Source of the DNA: CAYPGJ01 sp964638515
GTDB lineage: Bacteria > Planctomycetota > Phycisphaerae > Phycisphaerales > UBA1924
Assembly (NCBI GenBank): GCA_964638515.1
Contig: CAZWZL010000003.1
Location: 1-64,000 of the forward strand
DNA length: 64,000 nucleotides
Direction: 5' to 3'
The translations under genes were made by a program, and so were the position numbers. Under the pieces are notes generated by a model. It worked only from the letters and a program-made list of their open reading frames with translations. It did not search any database and had not been told where the DNA came from. Below, one piece after another: positions 24,688-33,303 of the stretch (its first letter is position 1; each line of letters begins with the position of its first letter).

Positions 24688-27090
24688 ATGCCCCATTCGA
24701 ACCGGCTCGCCCGTGAAACCAGCCCGTACCTCCTCCAGCACGCCCACAATCCGGTGGACTGGTTCGCCTGGGGCCCGGAGGCGTTCGAGGCCGCGAGGGA
24801 GCGGGGCGCGCCCTTGTTTTTGTCGATCGGGTATTCGACCTGTTACTGGTGCCACGTGATGGAGCGGGAGTCGTTCGAGGACCCCGGCGTCGGCGCGCTG
24901 ATGTCCGAGCTGTTCGTGTGCGTGAAGGTGGACCGGGAGGAGCGGCCGGACGTCGACGACATCTACATGGGGGCCGTGCAGGCCATGACGGGTCGCGGCG
25001 GGTGGCCGATGTCGGTGTTCCTGACGCCGCCGGGTGCGCGTGGGAAAGAGGATGCGGGATTGGAGCCGTTCTGGGGCGGGACGTACCTGCCGCCGGAGCC
25101 GAGATGGGGGATGGCGAGCTTCGAGCAGACGCTGCGCTCGATCCGCAAGGCGTGGGACGAGCAGCGCGCTGAGGTGCTGGAGCAGGCGGCTCGCTTGAGC
25201 GCGCACGTGCGCGACGCGTTGGGCGCGGAGCGCGCGGCGCCGGTGGCAATCGGCGAGCGCGACGTGGAGAAGGCCTCGCGCGGCCTGCTGAGCATCTACG
25301 ACCGCGTGCACGGCGGGTATGGCGGCGCGCCGAAGTTTCCGCAGCCTGTTTTCTGCGATTTTCTGCTGGATCGGCTCGATGCGACGATGAACGAGGATGA
25401 GCGTCGCGCGATCGAGACGAGCGTGCGGCACACGCTGGAGCGCATGGCGCTGGGCGGGGTGTTCGACCAGATCGGCGGCGGGTTTCACCGGTACAGCGTG
25501 GATGAGCGGTGGCTTGTGCCGCACTTCGAGAAGATGCTGTACGACAACGCGCAGCTGTTGTCGCTGTACGCGCGGGCGCAGGAACGGTGGAAGAGCGAGC
25601 TGTTCGCGCGCGTGGTGCGGGAGACGGCAGAGTATGTGCTTGCGGAAATGACGGGGAAAGAAGGGCTTTTTTGGAGCGCGCAGGACGCCGAGGTGGATGG
25701 GAAGGAGGGGCTGAACTACCTGTGGACGGCGGAGGAGATTGAGGAGGCGATCGGGGACGGGGAACTCGCGGCGATTGCGAAGCGCGTGTTCGGCGTTGAC
25801 CAGGGGCCGAACTTCCGGGACCCGCACCATCCGAACGAGCCGGCGCGGAACGTGCTGTTCCACGTGGAACGCGTTGAGGCGGGCGAGCCGCGCGGGGGGC
25901 CGATGTTCGCCGAGGGGGGGGTAGTGCGGGACCGTGTGCGCACGATCCTTGCGAAACAGCGCGCGCGGCGAGCGCAGCCGAGGCTGGACGACAAGGCGAT
26001 CACGAGCTGGAACGGGTTGATGATCGCGGGGTTGAGTGACGCCGGCTGCGCGCACGGGGAGCGTCGGTGGGTGGAGGCGGCGGGAGACGCTTCGGAGGCG
26101 GTATGGAACTTGCTGCGCGACGAGCGTGGGGGGCTCTTGCGGACTCGGCGCGGCGGGGTGAGCAAGACGGCGGGGTTCCTCGAGGACTACGCGTTCTCTG
26201 TGAGAGGCCTGCTGGCGCTGGATCGCGCGGAGCTGGCGCTGGGGATGGAGCGCAGCGCGGATCACGTGGGGCGCGCGCGGGAGCTGGTGGACGCGGCGAT
26301 GGATTTGTTCGGTGACGAGACGAGCGGCGGGATGTATGACACGCGCGCGGGGGAAAGAGATTTGATCGTGCGGACGAGTTCGACGCATGACGGGGCGGTG
26401 GCGAGCGGGCAAAGCGTGATGGCGCACAACCTGATGGAGCTGGGCGCGATGGAGGGTGGGGAGCGGTATGCGGAGCGCGCGGAGGGGTTGCTGCGCTCGA
26501 TGAGTCGAGCGATCGCGATCGCACCGGTGAGCGTGATCGAGGGGACACGCGCGCTGCAGCGGGTGCTCGTTGAAAGGAAGGATGTGGCCGCGCGGCTGGC
26601 GGAGGGGGAGGAGGTCAAGGCGCCCGGCGCAGCGCGGTCGTCGGAACAGCGCGAGTCGCCGGTGGAGGTGTACGCGAGCGATGAGCGGGTGAGCGTGTCA
26701 AAGACGAAGCCGGGTGTGCTGGGGCTCGAGCTGCGGATCGCGGAAGGCTGGCACATCACGGCCCATGAAGCGTTCGAAGCGGATGAGGCGCGGAGAATCG
26801 AGGGGTTGGTTGGATTGGAAGTCTTTGTGCGTGGTGGGAAGGGGGTGAAGGCGGAGGTGGAGTACCCGGAGGGGGAGGCGTTGCGGATCGGGGGCGAGGA
26901 GGCCGAGCGGGCGGGCCTTCCGGCGGTGCGGGTGCATTCGGGGCGCGTGCGGCTGGAGGTGCGGCTCGCGCGGACGGAGGAAAAGTGGGAAGGGAGGCCG
27001 CTGATCTACGTGCGGCACCAGGCGTGCACGGATCGGGAGTGCTACCAGCCGATGGTGGTGGAGCTGGATGTGGCGGTGGATGGGGAGTGA
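24688..27090 (+). CDS. YyaL/DUF255 thioredoxin-domain protein with DsbD-alpha-like tail
   Basis: An 800-residue protein of the YyaL (spermatogenesis-associated 20-like) family. The N-terminal thioredoxin-like domain begins SNRLARETSPYLLQHAHNPV and holds CYWC at C52/C55. A six-hairpin-glycosidase-like helical region follows (about 200-640; KAITSWNGLMIAGL, SGGMYDT). Family members normally end near residue 680. Here about 130 extra residues follow, ending HQACTDRECYQP (C780, C785), which resembles the cysteine pair of the N-terminal DsbD redox domain. Start at ATG 24688 (MPHSNRLARE). The plus strand becomes strongly G-rich at this gene compared with the region before. Confidence 0.88.
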   Translation: MPHSNRLARETSPYLLQHAHNPVDWFAWGPEAFEAARERGAPLFLSIGYSTCYWCHVMERESFEDPGVGALMSELFVCVKVDREERPDVDDIYMGAVQAMTGRGGWPMSVFLTPPGARGKEDAGLEPFWGGTYLPPEPRWGMASFEQTLRSIRKAWDEQRAEVLEQAARLSAHVRDALGAERAAPVAIGERDVEKASRGLLSIYDRVHGGYGGAPKFPQPVFCDFLLDRLDATMNEDERRAIETSVRHTLERMALGGVFDQIGGGFHRYSVDERWLVPHFEKMLYDNAQLLSLYARAQERWKSELFARVVRETAEYVLAEMTGKEGLFWSAQDAEVDGKEGLNYLWTAEEIEEAIGDGELAAIAKRVFGVDQGPNFRDPHHPNEPARNVLFHVERVEAGEPRGGPMFAEGGVVRDRVRTILAKQRARRAQPRLDDKAITSWNGLMIAGLSDAGCAHGERRWVEAAGDASEAVWNLLRDERGGLLRTRRGGVSKTAGFLEDYAFSVRGLLALDRAELALGMERSADHVGRARELVDAAMDLFGDETSGGMYDTRAGERDLIVRTSSTHDGAVASGQSVMAHNLMELGAMEGGERYAERAEGLLRSMSRAIAIAPVSVIEGTRALQRVLVERKDVAARLAEGEEVKAPGAARSSEQRESPVEVYASDERVSVSKTKPGVLGLELRIAEGWHITAHEAFEADEARRIEGLVGLEVFVRGGKGVKAEVEYPEGEALRIGGEEAERAGLPAVRVHSGRVRLEVRLARTEEKWEGRPLIYVRHQACTDRECYQPMVVELDVAVDGE

Positions 27091-27408
27091 GGGGATTGCT
27101 TTACGTTGCTTGAAGGAATGAGGCGGGGAGATGAGAGAGGCGAAGTACACGCTCCCTCCCGGTCGCGTCTCGTTATCGACGCGATGAGGCGGAACACGCC
27201 CAGAATTGATGAGGTGGGGTGCGCGGGGAGGCGGAGAGGAGGACGAGGCCCCTCACCTGTCGCCTGCGGCGACATCCTCTCCCTCGGAGGGGAGAGGAGC
27301 GACGCGGCAGCCCTCACTTTCTTCCAGTCCCATTCGACGCCGAGATGGCGTCGGACGGGAGAGGAAGGGCGAGATTGCGGCTCGCTGCGCGCGCGTGGCG
27401 AGCGGGGA
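27091..27408. other. Convergent intergenic region with palindromic repeat
   Basis: Between the convergent YyaL and propeller genes. It contains the two-hairpin element at 27251-27297 described separately and no convincing gene. Confidence 0.5.
27251..27297. repeat. REP-like palindromic element (copy 1)
   Basis: CCTCACC is followed by a perfect 6-bp hairpin (27259-27264 with 27268-27273) and then an 8-bp hairpin of CCTCTCCC (27276-27283) with 27290-27297. A second element with the same order (CCTCACC, hairpin, CCACCTCCC) is at 30580-30613. Extragenic palindromes of this build are often dispersed through genomes. Confidence 0.45.
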
Positions 27409-28962
27409 TCAGCAGGCGTGGCCGAAGAATGAGAGGACGGTGTTGAGGTCGAGGAAGTCGACGGCGCCGTCGCCGTTCAGGTCGCCGTTGGTTCCGGGCG
27501 CAACGGTTTGTCCGAAGAAGGAGAGGACGATGTTGAGGTCGAGGAAGTCGACCATTTGATCGCCGTTGGTATCGCCGGGGCAGGGCACGGAGAATGGGAG
27601 CGGGCCGCGCACGAAGACGTCGGATGCGGCGTTCGTGTCGCCGGGCACGAGGTTGGAGGCAAAGGAATCGAAGGCGACGAACCGGCCGTCGGCGGAGATG
27701 GAGGCGTTCTGGGACGCGTTGTTTCCCTGCGCCCCGGCGTGCGAGATGCTCACGCGCGACGTTTCCTCCTTGAGCCGGTCGTGCATGTGGATGTCGACCG
27801 CGCCATTGGTGTCGTCGGGGACGAAGATCGCCTGCGAGTCGAAGACCGTGAAGCGGGCGTCGGCGGAGATGGAGGGCCTGAAGGAGGCGCCGTTGACCTC
27901 GCCCCCGGAGGAGGTCACGCTCACGCGCGAGGTCTGCGCTGTTTGCCTGTCGTGGAGGAAGATGTCGAAGCCGCTCAGGGTGTCGCCGGGGACGAGATTG
28001 GAGGCTAGCGACGCGAACGCGACGACCCGGCCGTCGGCGGAGAACGAGGTGTTCAGGGACCAGCTGTTCGCCTGTGCACCGGCGGACGACACGCTGACGC
28101 GCGTCGTCTGCGCGGACTGCAGGTCGTGCACAAAGATGTCGGTGTGGTTGTTCGTGTCGTTGGGGACGAGGTTGGTGGCGAGCGACTCGAACGCGACGGC
28201 GCTGCCGTCGGCCGCGATGGTGGGCCGTTGCGACTGTCCGTTCGCCTGCAGACCGGCGGAGGTCACGTTGACGCGCACTGTCTGGTTCGTGTCCCGATCA
28301 TGCACGAAGATGTCCCGCGTGCCGTTGGTGTCCCCCGCCACGAGGTTGGCGGCGAAGGATGCGAAGGCGACGTAGCGGCCGTCGGCGGAGATGGACGGTC
28401 CCTCGGAAGCACCGAGCGCCTGACCGCCCCCGGACGCCACGCTCACTCGGGATGTCTGCCCGGTCTGCAGATCGTGCACGAAGATATCGACGCTTCCGTT
28501 GGTGTCGCCCGGCACGAGGTTGTTTGCGAGCGATTCGAACGCGACGAAGCGTCCGTCGGTCGAGATGGACGGGACCATCGAGCGGCTGCTCCCCTGCGCG
28601 CCCGCGGAGGACACGCTCACGCGCAAGGTCTGTTCCGTCTGCCGGTCGCGCACGAACACGTCTTTCGCGTTGTTTGTGTCGTCGGGCACGAGGTTGGACG
28701 CGGTAGATTCGAACGCGACGAATCTGCCATCGGCGGAGATGGAGGGGAGTTGCGACTCGCCGTTGCCGATCACGCCCGTTGACGAGACGCTCACGAGCGT
28801 GGTGGTGGGCGAGACCGGCCCGGCCGCCTGCACGTGAGTCGCGGCGAGGCCGGCGAGCGCTGCCGCGGGGATGAGCGCGACGATGCGGGCGGTGGGGTTG
28901 TTCGCGAGGGCCATCGCTCCAAATGCGGCGCTACGGCGAGGCTCGGTCTGCGAGCTTTGCAT
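27409..28962 (-). CDS. Secreted seven-repeat propeller (PD40/TolB-like) with dockerins
   Basis: A 517-residue exported protein. A signal-like hydrophobic segment (about 27-46, ALIPAAALAGLAATHVQA) follows a long basic N-region. Seven repeats of about 58 residues contain variants of SISADGRFVAFES and NLVPGDTN, then DIFVHDRQT, as in WD40-like PD40 propellers, so a seven-bladed propeller is likely. The C-terminus has two dockerin loops (GDTNGDQMVDFLDLN and GDLNGDGAVDFLDLN). ATG at 28962 has AGGAG seven bases upstream. Probably cell-surface or extracellular; the ligand is unknown. Confidence 0.85.
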   Translation of the reverse strand: MQSSQTEPRRSAAFGAMALANNPTARIVALIPAAALAGLAATHVQAAGPVSPTTTLVSVSSTGVIGNGESQLPSISADGRFVAFESTASNLVPDDTNNAKDVFVRDRQTEQTLRVSVSSAGAQGSSRSMVPSISTDGRFVAFESLANNLVPGDTNGSVDIFVHDLQTGQTSRVSVASGGGQALGASEGPSISADGRYVAFASFAANLVAGDTNGTRDIFVHDRDTNQTVRVNVTSAGLQANGQSQRPTIAADGSAVAFESLATNLVPNDTNNHTDIFVHDLQSAQTTRVSVSSAGAQANSWSLNTSFSADGRVVAFASLASNLVPGDTLSGFDIFLHDRQTAQTSRVSVTSSGGEVNGASFRPSISADARFTVFDSQAIFVPDDTNGAVDIHMHDRLKEETSRVSISHAGAQGNNASQNASISADGRFVAFDSFASNLVPGDTNAASDVFVRGPLPFSVPCPGDTNGDQMVDFLDLNIVLSFFGQTVAPGTNGDLNGDGAVDFLDLNTVLSFFGHAC

Positions 28963-29157
28963 TGTGTGGCTCCTGCATTCTGGTGATTGAATACAGGAGG
29001 ATTGTACTTGCCATCATGTGATGAATCAACACTTTGAGATCACATTGAACGACGCGCAGCGCACGGTGCATTTACGACGGCTGAATACGCTGCACGAGTT
29101 GTGTGAGAGATGCCGCTCGCTTTTGACGGTGTCTCCGTTGCGCGTTTGAGACCACGA

Positions 29158-30516
29158 TCAAGTGAACGCGGGTTCGATGCCGGCGCGGCATTCGCCGAAG
29201 CCGATGCGGCGGAAGCCGTCGCGCTCGCAGTAGCCCTTGATGATGACTTCGTCGCCGTCTTCGAGGAAGGTGCGTTTTTCGCCGGTGGGGAGTTCGATGG
29301 GTTTGCGGGGGAGAGGCTTCCCGTCGGGACCGTTGCCGCACCAGGTGAGTTCGAGGAGACAGCCGCGGGAGTCCGGCGCCCCCGGAATCGTTGGGCCGGA
29401 GACGGTGCCGGAGGCGAGGAGGTCGCCGGGTTGCATGTTGCAGCCGTTGGAGGCGTGGTGGGTGAGCATCTGCGCGATGGTCCAGTACATGTGTTTGAAG
29501 GAGCCACGGGAGAGGAGGTGGGGCGACATGGAGCGATCGCGCATTTGCTTTGTGGCGAGGTGGACTTCGAGTGTGATGTCGAGGGCGCCTTGCTGTTGAT
29601 CGCGTTCGGAGCGGAGATGCGGGAGAGGCTTGGGATCGGAGGCGGGGCGTTCGAAGGCGGCGCAGCGGAACGGCGCGAGTGCTTCGAGGGTGACGATGTA
29701 GGGTGAGATGGTGGTGGCGAAGGACTTGGCGAGGAATGGGCCGAGGGGCTGGTATTCCCATTTCTGCATGTCGCGTGCGGACCAGTCGTTGACGAGGCAG
29801 AGGCCGAAGATGTGGTCGTGGGCGTCGTTGATGCTGACGGTGTCGCCCTGGTTGTTGCCTTGGCCGACGAAGAAGCCGACTTCGAGTTCGTAGTCGAGGA
29901 GTTTGCAGGGTGCGTAGACGGGGGCCTGTGCGCCGTCGGCCATGAGTTGGCCCTTGGGGCGGCGGACGGGGACGCCGGAGACGTTGATGGAGGATGCGCG
30001 GCCGTGATAGCCGATGGGTATCCACTTGTAATTGGGGAGGAGGGGGTTGTCGGGACGGAACATGGAGCCGACATTTGTGGCGTGGTGGATGGAGGCGTAG
30101 AAGTCGGTGTAGTCACCGATGGTGGAGGGGAGGAGCAGGTGGAGGTCGGAGACGGGGCGGAGGCACTTTTCGCGCAGTTCCTGGTCGTCCCGCAATCGCC
30201 GCTCGTCGGCGCGGAGGAGGCGGCTGACTGTTGCGCGGACGGCGGCCCAGGTCTCGGGGCCGTCGTGCATGAGGGTGTTGGCGTCGATCATGAATGAAGC
30301 ATCGAGATCGACGCCGGTGAAGATGTCGGCGTTCCAGAGCTCCCAGAGGTCGAGGATGAGATCGCCGATTCGGACGCCGACGCGGGGAAGGTCGTCTTCG
30401 TGCTCGAACGCGACGAACGGCAGGTTCTGGATGGGAAAGTCGGTGTGGGGATCGTTGGCGGACTCGACCCAGGACTTGAGGTTGGGGTCGTGGGTTTCGT
30501 TGATGGTGTGCGGCAT
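29158..30516 (-). CDS. fahA: Fumarylacetoacetase
   Basis: Last enzyme of tyrosine/homogentisate degradation, hydrolysing fumarylacetoacetate to fumarate and acetoacetate. The 452 residues include the small N-terminal SH3-like domain and the catalytic domain. Visible active-site motifs: GDYTDFYASIHHATNVG (metal Asp and catalytic His), LLDYELEVGFF (metal Glu pair), VNDWSARDMQKWEY (metal Asp) and SGTVSGP. It lies downstream of a conserved unknown gene on the same strand. No hmgA or other pathway gene is in the window. Confidence 0.96.
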   Translation of the reverse strand: MPHTINETHDPNLKSWVESANDPHTDFPIQNLPFVAFEHEDDLPRVGVRIGDLILDLWELWNADIFTGVDLDASFMIDANTLMHDGPETWAAVRATVSRLLRADERRLRDDQELREKCLRPVSDLHLLLPSTIGDYTDFYASIHHATNVGSMFRPDNPLLPNYKWIPIGYHGRASSINVSGVPVRRPKGQLMADGAQAPVYAPCKLLDYELEVGFFVGQGNNQGDTVSINDAHDHIFGLCLVNDWSARDMQKWEYQPLGPFLAKSFATTISPYIVTLEALAPFRCAAFERPASDPKPLPHLRSERDQQQGALDITLEVHLATKQMRDRSMSPHLLSRGSFKHMYWTIAQMLTHHASNGCNMQPGDLLASGTVSGPTIPGAPDSRGCLLELTWCGNGPDGKPLPRKPIELPTGEKRTFLEDGDEVIIKGYCERDGFRRIGFGECRAGIEPAFT

Positions 30517-30579
30517 CGGGTGCTCCGGGATACGGGGAAATGAGGAGGGAGGATAAGGGGAAGCGGGAGGTGAAGCGCC

Positions 30580-30613
30580 CTCACCGTCTCACGCTTCGCG
30601 TGAGCCACCTCCC
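30580..30613. repeat. REP-like palindromic element (copy 2)
   Basis: CCTCACC then a perfect 7-bp hairpin (30588-30594 with 30598-30604) and CCACCTCCCCC, the same architecture as the element at 27251-27297. It lies upstream of fahA in the spacer between two minus-strand genes. Confidence 0.4.
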
Positions 30614-30694
30614 CCGGATTCCCCGCGCTGCCCCGCTCTGAAGAGCGGCTTGCTGAGGAAGTGGTTGCAACGGCGCGAACGACACGCGCGATCC

Positions 30695-30715
30695 GGGCGG
30701 GCGAGACGCCCGCCC
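30695..30715. repeat. GC-rich perfect hairpin
   Basis: A 9-bp perfect inverted repeat (30695-30703 with 30707-30715) with a 3-base loop, just after the stop of the gene at 30733. No T-tract follows on either strand, so it is either a poor terminator or part of the palindromic repeat cluster beside it. Confidence 0.35.
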
Positions 30716-30732
30716 CACTGCTCATTGCATGA

Positions 30733-31656
30733 TCAGAGGAGGTTGAGCGCCTTGAGGTCTTCGACGGGTTCGGTGAAGGAGCAGGAGCCGAAGGAGAGGG
30801 CGAAGGACTCGCGTGCGCGGGCGAGTTTTTCGGTGGAGATGCGTCGGCCTCGCCAGTCGACGCCCTGGTCGGAGAAGACGAGTGATTGTGGATCGGTTTC
30901 TTCGAGGAGTCGTGTGGCGTCGGCGATGGACATGCGGTCGGTCGCGACGAACGCGGCGGCGAGGAAGACGTTGAGGAAACCGAACATGGTGTGGGAGGGG
31001 GCGTTGTCTTCGTAGGTGAGGCGGAAGGGCCCGCGGAGGGGGTGGTGGAGCCCGGCGGTGGCTTTGAAGGGGACATCTGCCGCGGCGCAGGTGACGAGGA
31101 ATCGCGCAAGGTGGTTGGAGGAGGGGAAGAGGTTGGGCGTGACGCCGCCGGTGCGGACCTTGGCGCCGACGCCGGGCTCTCCGGCGAGCGCGGTGATGAG
31201 GCCTCGGGGGTCTTTATCGATGGGGATCTCGAAGAAGGCGTTGAGGCCTTCGGGGAGGTCGTCGATGGCGGCGTCGATGGCTGAGGCGTTGTCGGCTTTC
31301 AGTTCGATGCAATCGACGAGGGCGGCGGGGTCGGCGTTTTCGTCGGTGTCGTGGGCGTCGTTGAAGGCGAGGATGGCGTCGATGTCGGTGTGGAAGGCGG
31401 GGTCTCCGGCGGGGGCGGTGAGTGCGGAGATGCGCCAGCCCTCGCCGTCGCCGGAGTGCGGGAGGAGTCCGTCGGCGGCATCGCAGAACTCATCGAGGCG
31501 AGCGACGGGGACGATGATGCGGGAGAGCATCGGCGCGCAGGCGTGCTTGCGGTATTGCGCGAAGTTGCGCGTCGCGGTGGGCATGTCGAGCGCGGCGGGC
31601 GGGAAGAGCCCGGCGTAGTCGATGGAGGCCGAGATGAGAGTCTTGAGGGAGCGCAT
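30733..31656 (-). CDS. Conserved unknown protein upstream of fahA
   Basis: A 307-residue cytoplasmic protein I cannot name. It has recognisable conserved-looking blocks, FFEIPID, AKVRTGGVTPNLFPS, LARFLVTCAAADVPFKATAGLHHPLRG and SHTMFGFLNVF, that suggest an alpha/beta barrel with a basic/His active-site region. ATG at 31656 (MRSLKTLISAS) is preferred over a GTG at 31686. It lies immediately upstream of fahA on the same strand (216-base spacer), so a role near tyrosine catabolism is possible, but this rests on position only. Confidence 0.7.
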   Translation of the reverse strand: MRSLKTLISASIDYAGLFPPAALDMPTATRNFAQYRKHACAPMLSRIIVPVARLDEFCDAADGLLPHSGDGEGWRISALTAPAGDPAFHTDIDAILAFNDAHDTDENADPAALVDCIELKADNASAIDAAIDDLPEGLNAFFEIPIDKDPRGLITALAGEPGVGAKVRTGGVTPNLFPSSNHLARFLVTCAAADVPFKATAGLHHPLRGPFRLTYEDNAPSHTMFGFLNVFLAAAFVATDRMSIADATRLLEETDPQSLVFSDQGVDWRGRRISTEKLARARESFALSFGSCSFTEPVEDLKALNLL

Positions 31657-31704
31657 TGGCGTTGATCCGACGAGGGGATCGTACACCGTACGCGCGTTGG
31701 GGTC

Positions 31705-32763
31705 TTAGTTGGCGGCTGATGCGAGTTTGTCGAGCGCTTCGGTGGCGCGTTTGCGGACGAACCAGTCTCGATCGTTGAGCGCGGCACGGATGGACGCGGC
31801 GGCTTCGGGGCCGAGGCGTTCGAGGGCGGAGACGGCGGAGATGCGCACGCCGAGTTCGCGGTCGTTGAGCGCTTCGGCGAGATCGGGGAGGGCGGGGAGG
31901 GCGGCGCGTCCGAGCCGGCCGATTCCTTCGGCGGCGACGGCGCGGACGGAGCCGTCGCGATCGCGGAGGGCTTTGCGGAGTGCGCCGAGCGCGGGCTCGC
32001 CGGCGGCGCGGAGCGCGCCGGTTGTGGCGACGCGGACGAGGGAGTCGTGATCGTCGAGGGCGGCGGTGAGGGCGGGGAGCGCGGCGCGGGCGAGTTCGCG
32101 GGACTTGCCGAGGTCCTGAGCGGCGATGGCGCGTTCGTAGGAGGAAGAGGACTCGAGTTTGCCGAGGAGTTCGCGTGCGCGGGCGGGGTTGTTGGAATCG
32201 CGGCCTGAGGCTGCGTCCTTGAGACGTTGCGCGGCGGCGTCGGCGATGGAACGGACGAGGGCGGACTCGTCGAGGGCGGCGCGTTTGACGGCGTGGAGCG
32301 CGGTCGGGCCGAGACGTTCGAGGGAGGCGACGACCCTGGCGCGGACGATATCGGATGGGTCCTGGAGGGCGAGGGTGAGTGGGGAGAGGAGGTCTTCGGG
32401 GCGTGCGCGCGTGTTGGGGAGGGCCGCGGCGACGGCGGCGCGGACGCTCTCGTCGGAATCGTTGCGGAGCGCGATGAGGAGTGTTGGGAGGCCGGTGGCG
32501 CCGAGATTGGCGAGCGCGCCGGCGGTGACGACGCGAACGAGGTGATTGTCGTCGCGCATGGCCATGGTGAGCGCGCCGAAGGCGGGCTCGGCGTCGCGGC
32601 CCATGTTGCGCAGTCGGGTTGCGGCTTCGATGCGATCCTGGGAGTTGGTCGACCGGAGTTGGATGGCGAGTTCGGAGGCCGTTGGTTCGCGCGCGGGGGG
32701 AGCCTCGCGCGAGCACGCTGTGAGGGAGAGCAGGATCGTGAGCGTCAGGAGGCGGCGTGGCAT
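31705..32763 (-). CDS. HEAT-repeat lipoprotein
   Basis: A 352-residue protein with a lipoprotein signal (MPRRLLTLTILLSLTAC; Cys17 in a lipobox LTAC), then about nine HEAT/PBS-lyase-type helical repeats of roughly 31-37 residues with phrases such as ALPALTAALDDHDSLVRVAT and AEALNDRELGVRISAVSALE. Such scaffolds bind proteins; no enzymatic motif is present. ATG at 32763; the in-frame extension to 32817 would bury the signal sequence. It is 48 bases upstream of the unknown gene at 31656 and could be cotranscribed with it. Confidence 0.85.
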   Translation of the reverse strand: MPRRLLTLTILLSLTACSREAPPAREPTASELAIQLRSTNSQDRIEAATRLRNMGRDAEPAFGALTMAMRDDNHLVRVVTAGALANLGATGLPTLLIALRNDSDESVRAAVAAALPNTRARPEDLLSPLTLALQDPSDIVRARVVASLERLGPTALHAVKRAALDESALVRSIADAAAQRLKDAASGRDSNNPARARELLGKLESSSSYERAIAAQDLGKSRELARAALPALTAALDDHDSLVRVATTGALRAAGEPALGALRKALRDRDGSVRAVAAEGIGRLGRAALPALPDLAEALNDRELGVRISAVSALERLGPEAAASIRAALNDRDWFVRKRATEALDKLASAAN

Positions 32764-32976
32764 GACCGCGGCGGGCTCCTCTCGCGGTTTGTTCTCCCCG
32801 CGCGGACGGCGGGCCATGCGGCGCGTGCGCGCGGAGCGTGGCTGAGAGGGCTATCGGTCGGCGGGGGGAACGAGGTGAGGGGAAAGCGTGCGGGAGCGAG
32901 AACTGGACGGCGGAGTGGGGCGTAGAAGGAGGCGAGTGACACGCGAAACACCCGAACAAGCAGGAAGGAGGACGGC

Positions 32977-33285
32977 ATGCGGATCGAGATGTGTGGGACG
33001 GGGGCTCTGCGGAGCGAGGCGGTGGAGCGGTATGCGGGGAGAGCGTTCGGGCGCGCGCTGGGGCGGGTGGGCGAGCGCGTGCGGGGGGTGTTCGTGCGTG
33101 TGCGGGACGTGAACGGGCCGAGGGGCGGCACGGACACGGAGGCGCGCGCGGAGATCGTGCTGGAGCATCGTGGCGCGTACGTGGTGTCGGCGCGCGGGGA
33201 GGATGCGTATGGGGCGATTCGGGCGGCTGCGGTCAAGGCGAAGCGCGCGGTGTATCGCGGCATGGATCGCCGGCGGGCGCACTGA
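32977..33285 (+). CDS. HPF/RaiA-family ribosome hibernation factor
   Basis: A 102-residue protein like hibernation-promoting factor/YfiA. After a divergent start (MRIEMCGTGALRSEAVERY) it has the family features: a beta strand GVFVRVRDVNGP, then AEIVLEHRGAYVVSARGEDA and YGAIRAAAVKAKRAV. Such proteins bind the 30S decoding region and silence ribosomes in stationary phase. Only the short form is present, without the long C-terminal dimerisation domain. ATG has AGGAGG six bases upstream. Confidence 0.8.
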   Translation: MRIEMCGTGALRSEAVERYAGRAFGRALGRVGERVRGVFVRVRDVNGPRGGTDTEARAEIVLEHRGAYVVSARGEDAYGAIRAAAVKAKRAVYRGMDRRRAH

Positions 33286-33303
33286 ATTCGGATCGGCGGG
33301 CGT

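Noticed and set aside
24448..26427. A 659-residue minus-strand open frame overlapping rpmB and the YyaL gene.
   Set aside because: It overlaps two recognisable genes and has Arg/His/Pro-rich shadow composition.
27391..28860. CRISPR-like direct repeats in the propeller gene.
   Set aside because: The regularly spaced similarities are about 175 bases apart, in frame and diverged, so they are protein repeats, not CRISPR units.
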